Origin: Lachnospiraceae bacterium
Lineage (GTDB): Bacteria; Bacillota; Clostridia; Lachnospirales; Lachnospiraceae
Direction of reading: 5' to 3'
Length of the DNA stretch: 7,379 bases
Assembly: GCA_017615375.1 (NCBI GenBank)
Contig: JAGAAH010000047.1
Location: 1-7,379 of the forward strand
The notes beneath the pieces are model-generated. The model was not told the DNA's origin and did not search any database. It saw only the letters and a program-made list of their open reading frames with translations. Positions 1-6,214 of the stretch are shown in pieces. Position 1 is the stretch's first letter; every line of letters begins with the position of its first letter. Both the position numbers and the translations under genes were made by a program.

Positions 1-12
1 ATGAGGTAAAAA

Positions 13-801
13 ATGTACGAAGAGAGAATCTTAAGAACTCTTACCATTCAAAGCTTACACATAAAAGAAGTCGAATTTGGTGAGAAATTCGCCCTATCGC
101 GCCTTAACGCAGAAGGGGAAACTCCCAATTACTATAAGCTTTCAATTCCTAACACAATTTCAGAAAATATCGCGGAAGAAGAATTAATCTCTTCCCTTAA
201 CATAAGAATAATAAAGCCTTACGAACATCACGTGCATATCGAATCCGTAATGGATATATTCCCGATTAGTGTCAAAGTCTTAGGTAAACTCGGTGAAGGC
301 ACATCAAGAACCCTAACCGGTGTATACGGTATGATTTGCGGATGCGACGAAAACCACGTACCGGTTTGCGCTTTTGGCGAGTCATCCGGATACCTCGATG
401 AGCAGGTAATGCTTGATAAAGCAGGAACTCCTTCATCTACTGACTATATCATCTGCTTTGATGTTATATTAAAGAAAGATGCGGGCTTTTCAAGATCGGG
501 TCCCGATGCCGCACATCGCGCAATCGATAATTACTGTCAGCCTTTACGCGATATTCTTAAGATGAAAAAAGGCGCAGATTCTACCGAACAGCATGTCTAT
601 AATGATATAGAGCGCGTCGGTGCACCTAAAGTCGTATTGGTTAAGCTTGTATCGGGTCAAGGCGCAATGTACGACACGCACTATTTTCCTGCAGAGCCTT
701 CGGGCTTTAACGGAAGTCACTCAATAATCGATTCAACGGGTTCGCCTATATATCTTACTCCAAACGAGTACAGAGACGGCGCGATTCGTGCACTTTATTA
801 G
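13..801 (+). CDS. prdD: PrdD, D-proline reductase cluster protein (PrdA/GrdE N-terminal-part homologue)
   Basis: This 262-residue protein is recognised as PrdD, an accessory protein of the clostridial D-proline reductase cluster. It is related to the part of the PrdA/GrdE proproteins that precedes the cleavage site. Visible landmarks are a His-rich EHHVHIESVMDIFPI segment (about 71-85), a Cys-rich CGCDENHVPVC stretch (109-119), GYLDEQVMLDKAGTP (126-140) and a conserved-looking tail containing GQGAMYD (215-221) and LTPNEYRDGA (248-257). There is no signal peptide or membrane segment, so it is cytosolic. Its exact role is not established; family knowledge only ties it to proline reduction. The ATG at 13 is chosen because GAGG at 3-6 lies six bases upstream. 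The first bases of the window probably hold the tail of the preceding prd gene, perhaps prdB. The gene ends in TAG, and that stop overlaps the prdE ribosome binding site, so the two are cotranscribed and probably translationally coupled. The PrdD assignment is by recognition of the sequence, not a search. Confidence 0.85.
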   Translation: MYEERILRTLTIQSLHIKEVEFGEKFALSRLNAEGETPNYYKLSIPNTISENIAEEELISSLNIRIIKPYEHHVHIESVMDIFPISVKVLGKLGEGTSRTLTGVYGMICGCDENHVPVCAFGESSGYLDEQVMLDKAGTPSSTDYIICFDVILKKDAGFSRSGPDAAHRAIDNYCQPLRDILKMKKGADSTEQHVYNDIERVGAPKVVLVKLVSGQGAMYDTHYFPAEPSGFNGSHSIIDSTGSPIYLTPNEYRDGAIRALY

Positions 802-805
802 GAGG
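800..805 (+). promoter_or_regulatory. Ribosome binding site of prdE overlapping the prdD stop
   Basis: AGGAGG is a full consensus Shine-Dalgarno sequence five bases before the prdE ATG at 811. Its first two bases are the last two of the prdD TAG stop codon (799-801). Terminating prdD ribosomes are thus placed directly on the prdE initiation site, which supports coupled, roughly equal production of the two proteins. Confidence 0.85.
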
Positions 806-810
806 TTATC

Positions 811-1281
811 ATGGGAGTAGGTCCTTCAACCAAAGAAACAACTTTACACCACTTTAGAGACCCCTTATGTGCAATTCTGTCCGATGATACGGATATCGAT
901 TTTAGCGGTGTAATTATTGCGGGAATTCCGCAGGATAATGTTAATAAAGAATTTACGGGGCGTCGTGTCGGCGCACTTATCGAAGGAATGCGCGCAAACG
1001 GTGCCATTGTCTCCGCCGACAGCTGGGGCAATACCAATATAGACTTTGCATCGGCAATAGAATCAATAGGCGAACGCAATATTCCCGTAGTCGGAGTAAG
1101 CTTCGTAGGCACGCAAGGACAGTTTGTCGTAACCAATAAGTATATGGATACAATCGTAGACATCAATAAAAGCGAGGAGGGCATAGAAACTACGGTTCTT
1201 GGTGAAAACTCACTCACTTTAACGGATGCAAGGAAAGCGCTTGCGCTGCTTAAATTAAAAATGCGTAATCAAAATTCCTAA
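811..1281 (+). CDS. prdE: PrdE, D-proline reductase cluster protein (PrdA/GrdE C-terminal-part homologue)
   Basis: This 156-residue cytosolic protein is recognised as PrdE of the D-proline reductase cluster. It resembles the part of PrdA/GrdE-type reductase proproteins that follows the cleavage site and in the enzymes carries a Cys-derived pyruvoyl group. Landmarks are TTLHHFRDPL (10-19), an alternating hydrophobic stretch VIIAGIP (34-40), SADSWGNTNIDF (68-79) and IPVVGVSFVGTQGQFVV (91-107). The only cysteine is Cys20. I see no obvious autocleavage site, so I do not claim a pyruvoyl cofactor. The ATG at 811 has a consensus ribosome binding site, and prdE is almost certainly cotranscribed with prdD. 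The gene stops at TAA (1279-1281), whose last base begins a strong terminator hairpin, so prdE ends the transcript here; no prdF follows on this strand. The molecular role is unknown. A structural or assembly partner of proline reductase is the likeliest inference. Confidence 0.83.
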   Translation: MGVGPSTKETTLHHFRDPLCAILSDDTDIDFSGVIIAGIPQDNVNKEFTGRRVGALIEGMRANGAIVSADSWGNTNIDFASAIESIGERNIPVVGVSFVGTQGQFVVTNKYMDTIVDINKSEEGIETTVLGENSLTLTDARKALALLKLKMRNQNS

Positions 1282-1307
1282 AAATGGGAGGCAAAGCCTC
1301 CCATTTT
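1281..1307. terminator. Bidirectional rho-independent terminator between prdE and selB
   Basis: The arms 1281-1292 (AAAATGGGAGGC) and 1296-1307 (GCCTCCCATTTT) are perfectly complementary over 12 pairs, with an AAA loop. On the plus strand the hairpin runs into TTTTCTTATTT, giving a U-tract for the prd transcript. On the minus strand it runs into ATTTTTAGGAATTTT, giving one for the sel transcript. The position between convergent genes, starting at the last base of the prdE stop and ending five bases before the selB stop, fits a terminator shared by both. Confidence 0.92.
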
Positions 1308-1312
1308 CTTAT

Positions 1313-3226
1313 TTATGCTTTCTTTTTTCTTTCCGTTTCCTTACCGGACCACGCGGTAATACCACGATTATCAAGATATGCCATAACAGGCTTTGCGGAC
1401 CTTCTTGAAGTGCCAAGCAAATCACGAAGTGACGCAAATGAAATAATATCTTCCTTTTCGAAAAACTTAATAACCTTATCTTCTATTTCTCCTGCTACTT
1501 CCGTAGTCGTGTAGAAGTCATCATTAATCTTAACGATTCTGTCTTCGAGGCAATAGCTTTCGATAAGGTCGGCATAATCCGTATCGGAAAGTGCTTGCGG
1601 TTTTAATTCCTTAATACCAATAAAGTCCGTACCGTGAGCTTTAAACTCTTTCAATAATCTGTCAAGTACTCTTTCATACGTATCGTCATGCGTTACTTCA
1701 TATCCGTTAAGCATAACTCTGTCATTTTCGATACTTATTAATCCGTCACCTACAAGTCTCTCAAAATAAGCATCAATCGCAAAAGGCTCAAAAGCCTTCA
1801 GAAACTTATTCTTAATCTCAAGCTTATTTTCATACGACTTATACGGCCTATTCTCCAATGAGCTTTTAATATAACTTACAATTGCATTTCTTATGTTGTC
1901 TTCGGTTTCATAAGAAAGATAGTAATTCTCCTTCTTGGAGGCAAGTACGAATACTTCCTTATTATCGATAATCTCGTCCATTTCCGTTCGAAAATCATCT
2001 TCCGCAATTTCCGATATGGTACGTAATTTTGAATCCTTTATAGGCGCATTTTGCTCTTCTATTAAATGAATAAGTGCTTCTTTTGCCTTATTGTTAAACT
2101 GATTATCAAGCTGCTTTATTACCTTCTCATCATTGCGCTTTTTCTTAACCGCATTGGCATTAATAATGCTTCCACCGCCTATTGTCTCAAGCGGCGATAA
2201 GAATCTTATTACAAATCTATCTCCTCGCCTAACCGCTATCTCGCGTTCCAAGACAAGTTCCGCATACGCTTCATCACCGGGCATCAATACATCCTTATTA
2301 AGCAATACAACTCGTGCCGTAACTTCGTCAGTACCTATATGAAAATGCACTCTCTGCTGATTCTTAATGCTTCTTTCCACATGCTTAAGGAGCGACAGAT
2401 TAACATCGATTCTGGTTGTGGGCACAATTGAACCGGGCACTGCTATAACCATACCGCGCTTAATATCTTCCTTCTTGACACCCTGTAATAAAAGCGCCGT
2501 CCTCATACCGGCATTGGCGTCATTTACAGTTTCTCCGTGAGACTCTATCGATTTAACCTTGGTCTTAATACCTATAGGGTATATCGTAAGCTCTTCATCA
2601 ACATGGACATTACCTTCAAGAACGGTTCCGGCAAGAACCGTACCAAGACCTTTAATCGAGAGAATTCTATCGACAGGAAGGCGGAATTGTCCCTTGGTAT
2701 CGTGTGATCTTACTATATTCTTCTTTGCATCGCAAATAAGAGAAATCAGCTTATCAATATTAATATTCTTAACGGCACTTACCCTAACCTTAGGCCACTT
2801 TTCCGCAACCGTACCCTTAAGCTTCTCAGTTATCTCTTCTTCCATAAGGTCCGCAAAGTCAGGCTCCACCATATCGCACTTGGTAAGTACCACGATACCG
2901 GATGACACATTAAGCTCCTGCAATATATCCATATGCTCCACAGTCTGCGGCATTACACCTTCATCAAGTGCAATTACAAGAAGTACGAGGTCCATTCCGC
3001 ATACACCCGATAGCATATTCGGAAGAAACTTCTCATGTCCGGGCACGTCAATAATACCTGCCCTGGTCTTATCCGGCAAGTCGAAATACGTAAATCCGAG
3101 TTCTATTGTAATTCCGCGTTCCTTTTCTTCCTTTCCGGTATCAAGATCTCTGCCGGTTAGAGCTTTTATCAAAGCAGTCTTACCATGATCTATATGGCCG
3201 GAAGTCCCGATTATAAAGTGCTCCAC
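1313..3226 (-). CDS. selB: SelB, selenocysteine-specific translation elongation factor
   Basis: SelB is the GTPase that carries selenocysteyl-tRNA(Sec) to the ribosome and decodes in-frame UGA codons with help from a SECIS mRNA hairpin. The 637 residues match the usual bacterial length. The EF-Tu-like GTPase domain shows the P-loop GHIDHGKT (10-17), the switch I motif KERGITIE (35-42), DVPGHEKF (60-67) and TKCD (115-118). Beta-barrel domains II and III follow to roughly residue 360, and the remaining 270 or so residues are charged and helical, as expected for the C-terminal winged-helix repeats that bind SECIS RNA. The start is GTG at 3226-3224, preceded by AAGGAA at 3235-3240 with eight bases of spacing. 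Its first base is the last base of the selA TAG stop. No later ATG would preserve the P-loop. It is the last gene of the minus-strand unit and ends just before the shared terminator. Confidence 0.97.
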   Translation of the reverse strand: MEHFIIGTSGHIDHGKTALIKALTGRDLDTGKEEKERGITIELGFTYFDLPDKTRAGIIDVPGHEKFLPNMLSGVCGMDLVLLVIALDEGVMPQTVEHMDILQELNVSSGIVVLTKCDMVEPDFADLMEEEITEKLKGTVAEKWPKVRVSAVKNINIDKLISLICDAKKNIVRSHDTKGQFRLPVDRILSIKGLGTVLAGTVLEGNVHVDEELTIYPIGIKTKVKSIESHGETVNDANAGMRTALLLQGVKKEDIKRGMVIAVPGSIVPTTRIDVNLSLLKHVERSIKNQQRVHFHIGTDEVTARVVLLNKDVLMPGDEAYAELVLEREIAVRRGDRFVIRFLSPLETIGGGSIINANAVKKKRNDEKVIKQLDNQFNNKAKEALIHLIEEQNAPIKDSKLRTISEIAEDDFRTEMDEIIDNKEVFVLASKKENYYLSYETEDNIRNAIVSYIKSSLENRPYKSYENKLEIKNKFLKAFEPFAIDAYFERLVGDGLISIENDRVMLNGYEVTHDDTYERVLDRLLKEFKAHGTDFIGIKELKPQALSDTDYADLIESYCLEDRIVKINDDFYTTTEVAGEIEDKVIKFFEKEDIISFASLRDLLGTSRRSAKPVMAYLDNRGITAWSGKETERKKKA

Positions 3227-4626
3227 TACTTAAATTCCTTCCTACAGATATCAGCCACAATCTCAAATTCGCTTTCATCAATCGTTCTTAATTCAAGTAT
3301 CGTGCTGTTACCTTCGCATCTTGCAATAATCGGCTTATCCGCCTTACGCAAATTGGCCGTATGCTTATTGGCAGATACCTTACTGTCTTCTATTGCGATT
3401 GCAACGCCCTTTAAAACCTCATCAGGCAGCGAACCGCCGCCCGCCAGATTCTCGGTATCGATAATACTCAAGCTTACATTTGCAGGTAACTTTCCAATTC
3501 GTTCTTTCAATGCTTTCGCCTTTAAAGTAAGCTCTTCTTTACTTGCCGTTAACATAGAAAGTACCGGAATGTTCTTAACCGCATATGCCTTATCTCTGTA
3601 CATTGCAAAGATTTCCGCAATAAGCAATGCCTGCATCTTATCGATTCTCATTGCTCTCGTTAGCGGGTGCTTTTTGCACATATCTATATATTTCTTCTTA
3701 CCAACAATAATACCTGCCTGCGTGCCGCCAAGCAGCTTATCTCCGCTAAATGACACGAGGTCCACGCCTGCAGCGACACTCTCCTGAACTGTCGGCTCAT
3801 GGCGAAGTCCGTATCTGGAAAGATCCACCAATACGCCGCTTCCCAAATCTTCGATTACAGGAATGTCGTTTTTATGCGCAAGCTTAACAAGGTCTTCGCG
3901 TTCAACCGAATCGGTAAATCCTACGACCTTATAATTACTTGTATGCACTTTAAGTATTGCCGATGTCTTGTCGGTAATGTTGTCTTCATAATCACTTAAA
4001 TGCGTCTTATTCGTCGTTCCGACTTCTATCATCTTGGCATTTGAACGCTTGATGATATCCGGAATTCTGAACTTGCCGCCAATCTCTATCTGTTCACCGC
4101 GAGATACGATAATTTCACGCCTCTTACCTATTGCAGAACACATAAGTAAAACCGCCGATGCGTTGTTATTAACAGCCATTGCTGCTTCCGCACCCGTAAT
4201 CTCGCAAATTATCTTCTCTATATGTTCGTATCTTTCGCCTCTCGCACCTTTTTCAAGATTATACTCAAGGTTCATATATCCGCTTAAGCAATCGGATAAC
4301 TTCTTAACAAGACGCCTCGGAATCGGAGCACGTCCGAGATTTGTGTGTAAGACTATTCCCGTTGCATTAATTACCCCTTCTAACGTCGAATAATCCTCTT
4401 TTGACGCTTTTGTGCCTATCTCGGCTATTATTCCCGATATTCTTTTATCCATGCTTATTTCGTCCGTAATGACGCCGTTAAGGACATCCTGTCTTATCGA
4501 CTCTACCACATCATTAACAGCCTCTTTAACAGGCTCTTTTCCTTCTGACAATATGAGTTCTTTCAATTCTTCATTTTTCAATAATACATCCACCTTAGGA
4601 AGCTTCTTTAACAATTCTTTCTTCAT
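3226..4626 (-). CDS. selA: SelA, L-seryl-tRNA(Sec) selenium transferase (selenocysteine synthase)
   Basis: SelA is a PLP-dependent enzyme (EC 2.9.1.1) that converts seryl-tRNA(Sec) to selenocysteyl-tRNA(Sec) using selenophosphate. The 466 residues agree with the full family length (about 460). Key regions are the N-terminal tRNA-binding segment (1-80), INATGIVLHTNLGRAP (86-101), NNNASAVLL (153-161) and FSGDKLLGGTQAG (293-305), in which Lys297 matches the PLP-binding lysine of the family. The ATG at 4626 is supported by GAGG at 4634-4637, seven bases upstream. The stop is TAG (3228-3226) and overlaps selB by one base, so the two are made from one transcript. The selenophosphate synthetase gene selD and the tRNA(Sec) gene that complete the pathway are not in this window. 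A strong hairpin lies about 30 bases before the start codon and may affect expression. Confidence 0.97.
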   Translation of the reverse strand: MKKELLKKLPKVDVLLKNEELKELILSEGKEPVKEAVNDVVESIRQDVLNGVITDEISMDKRISGIIAEIGTKASKEDYSTLEGVINATGIVLHTNLGRAPIPRRLVKKLSDCLSGYMNLEYNLEKGARGERYEHIEKIICEITGAEAAMAVNNNASAVLLMCSAIGKRREIIVSRGEQIEIGGKFRIPDIIKRSNAKMIEVGTTNKTHLSDYEDNITDKTSAILKVHTSNYKVVGFTDSVEREDLVKLAHKNDIPVIEDLGSGVLVDLSRYGLRHEPTVQESVAAGVDLVSFSGDKLLGGTQAGIIVGKKKYIDMCKKHPLTRAMRIDKMQALLIAEIFAMYRDKAYAVKNIPVLSMLTASKEELTLKAKALKERIGKLPANVSLSIIDTENLAGGGSLPDEVLKGVAIAIEDSKVSANKHTANLRKADKPIIARCEGNSTILELRTIDESEFEIVADICRKEFK

Positions 4627-4745
4627 AACACTACCTCAAACTGTCATTAAATCACAAGAACCCCTATAAAGGTTTCGGTCGAAGCCTTTACAGGGATTCC
4701 CTTAGTACTGCGTAGTCCCGCATATAAAAAGCCAATCCGACTTAT
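4627..4745. other. Intergenic gap between selA and the permease
   Basis: This 119-base gap holds a strong hairpin (entered separately) and the selA ribosome binding site at 4634-4637. A small weak stem, TGCG pairing with CGCA around six bases, is visible near 4708-4721. I see no ORF, tRNA or convincing -35/-10 promoter pair. It is therefore unclear whether selAB has its own promoter here or is read through from the permease and lyase genes. Confidence 0.6.
4658..4699 (-). terminator. Strong hairpin before selA: terminator of the lyase/permease unit or structured selA leader
   Basis: Read on the minus strand, the arms starting GAAUCCCUGUAAAGG and ending CCUUUAUAGGGGUUC pair along their full length with two G-U wobbles. 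One C-A mismatch and three further pairs then close a four-base loop. The plus-strand copy would contain two A-C mismatches, so the structure is better on the minus strand, the direction of transcription. The sequence after it (UUGUGAUUU, with UUC inside the stem) is only a weak U-tract. It starts 46 bases past the permease stop and ends about 31 bases before the selA ATG. A terminator for the upstream unit is the simplest reading; an attenuator or stabilising leader structure for selA is the alternative. Confidence 0.6.
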
Positions 4746-6191
4746 TTATTTTGCATTCTTATATAAGTTCTCTTCTCTTGTCTTAGGATCGATTCTCTTT
4801 CTCTCGCCCATATTGCAGATATAAAGAATAATTCCTACAGCCATCCATCCAAGGAACATCCATACTGCCATGCTACCCATGAATACAGGGTTCTTCGGAA
4901 TGAATAAAAGCACGAAAACTACTGTGGATACGATAGCCGCAAACCAAGCCATCGGAAGTCCGCCCGGAATCTTGAACGGTCTGTTCGCATTCGGCATTGT
5001 CTTTCTAAGACGAATCAAGCAATATGACGTAATAAGCCATGAAAGAACGAATGCTGCTGCCGAAAAGCTCGTTACCGCATCTATAAGACCGATTCCAAGG
5101 AATGGTCCGATAAGTGATAAAATAAGGCACACAATAAGTCCCGCACGCGGTACACCATTCTTATCCTTCTTTGCAAATACGGAAGGAATAAGTGATGCTC
5201 TTCCCATTGCCATAAGAAGACTTGCCGACGCCATAAAGAAACCGTTCCATGTAGTAAACAATCCTGCAATCGAACCCAAAGTAATAAGCCAATAAAGGAA
5301 TGTACCAAGTCCGCCTGAATAGATTAACTTAAACATCTCTGCTGCTGCAGGAGAATTAAGCTTATGGAAATCTTCCCAAGGCATTCCGAGACCGAAACAG
5401 AAAAGTAAAACCGAGTAAAATACGCAAGCCAAACCTACGGATAATACTACCATCTTACCTACGTTCTTAACATCTCCGCCTGCTTCTTCGATACCCTGCG
5501 GAATTGTCTCGAATCCTGCAAGGAAGAACGGTGCTGTAGCAAGAATCGCAAGACAACCGCCGATGAAATTCGAATGAGTCAATCCCTCTTTAACCGCGCC
5601 ATCATAAATCGGCTGTAAATTATGGAAATTACCCTTAACGGTTGCAAATACGGCACCGATAATTGCTGCTCCCACAAGGATTATACAAAGTACTTTCTGT
5701 ACGCTTGCTGCTGCAGCAAGACCTCTCATATTAATCAAAAACAGTAATATCGAAAATACCGTTCCGATAATAATGGTTACAAGATAGATATTGGTGCCTG
5801 CCAATGTATATAACGGCTTGCCGCTTATAATTCCCGGGAAAAGCTAACTTAACATTGTTGTAATCTGAATTGCTTCCCAAGGAATAATCGATACGAAAGC
5901 ACCAAATGCAGCCCAACCGGATATAAGCGATATTTTCTCACCAAATGCCTTATAAGCAAATGCCATACCGCCGCCTGCTACAGGAAGCATCGGTACAAGC
6001 TCGCAATATACAAGTGCGATAGGAATCATCATAACAAGCGCCATAATGTATCCCAAAGCTGCAGGTACCGGACCTCCGCAGTTAGCCATCCAGTTATTAA
6101 TGGACACTGCCCAGCCTACGCCGACGATGGCTCCGAATCCTATACAGAAAAAGTCAAGTGCGCCGACGCCTTTTTTATTATTATTACTCAT
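4746..6191 (-). pseudogene. APC-family amino acid permease interrupted by an in-frame TAG
   Basis: Read through, this is a 481-codon frame encoding a roughly 12-helix cytoplasmic-membrane permease of the amino acid-polyamine-organocation superfamily. The N-terminal motif FGAIVGVGWAV (19-29) matches the glycine-rich unwound helix 1 that binds substrate in this superfamily. Further helices lie at about 42-64, 88-110, 136-155, 163-182, 211-230 and 247-270, with five more to the end. Codon 116 is TAG (5846-5844). The halves, 115 and 365 residues, are in the same frame and read as continuous permease sequence, so this is a single nonsense change, not a frameshift or insertion. A TTG at 5804 could open a 352-residue downstream frame, but I see no ribosome binding site for it and it would lack helices 1-3. 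The ATG at 6191 has AGAGG at 6203-6207 and lies 23 bases after the lyase stop, so both belong to one operon. The substrate is probably methionine or a related amino acid, by context only. Suppression or a sequencing error could make it functional. Confidence 0.8.
5844..5846 (-). other. Premature amber codon in the permease
   Basis: The minus strand reads ATG TTA AGT TAG CTT TTC CCG GGA, where flanking codons on both sides encode plausible permease sequence (TTMLS then LFPGI). TAG also ends prdD and selA in this window, so it is an ordinary stop codon in this organism as far as can be seen. Confidence 0.85.
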
Positions 6192-6214
6192 TTTTCAATA
6201 TACCTCTGTATCAA

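Noticed and set aside
798..1217. A 139-codon minus-strand frame opposite prdE
   Set aside because: It has no family resemblance and lies entirely antisense to a well-supported gene in a compact operon.
2559..3188. A 209-codon open frame on the plus strand inside selB, and a similar 200-codon frame at 3185-3787 inside selA
   Set aside because: Both are antisense to strongly supported genes, show low-complexity Ser/Ile/Leu-rich products with no recognisable motif, and lack a clear ribosome binding site. They are shadows of the real coding frames.
4634..4725. A sigma-70 type promoter for selAB (candidate TTGGCT near 4722, or TTTAAT near 4650)
   Set aside because: Neither candidate has a matching partner hexamer at 16-18 bases, and the second would place the start almost on the ribosome binding site.
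4627..4745. A tRNA(Sec) gene or SECIS element in the gap before selA
   Set aside because: The hairpin was checked on both strands. There is no cloverleaf with an anticodon arm or CCA-adjacent acceptor stem, and no selenocysteine UGA sits beside it for a SECIS to serve.
4746..5804. A separate functional 352-residue permease starting at the TTG at 5804
   Set aside because: There is no ribosome binding site before the TTG, the product would lack helices 1-3 including the substrate-binding motif, and the frame continues upstream to the amber codon with permease-like sequence.
5844..5846. Pyrrolysine or selenocysteine encoded at the permease stop
   Set aside because: Selenocysteine uses UGA, not UAG. 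TAG serves as the normal stop for prdD and selA here, and nothing in the window points to pyrrolysine genes. A nonsense mutation or sequence error is simpler.
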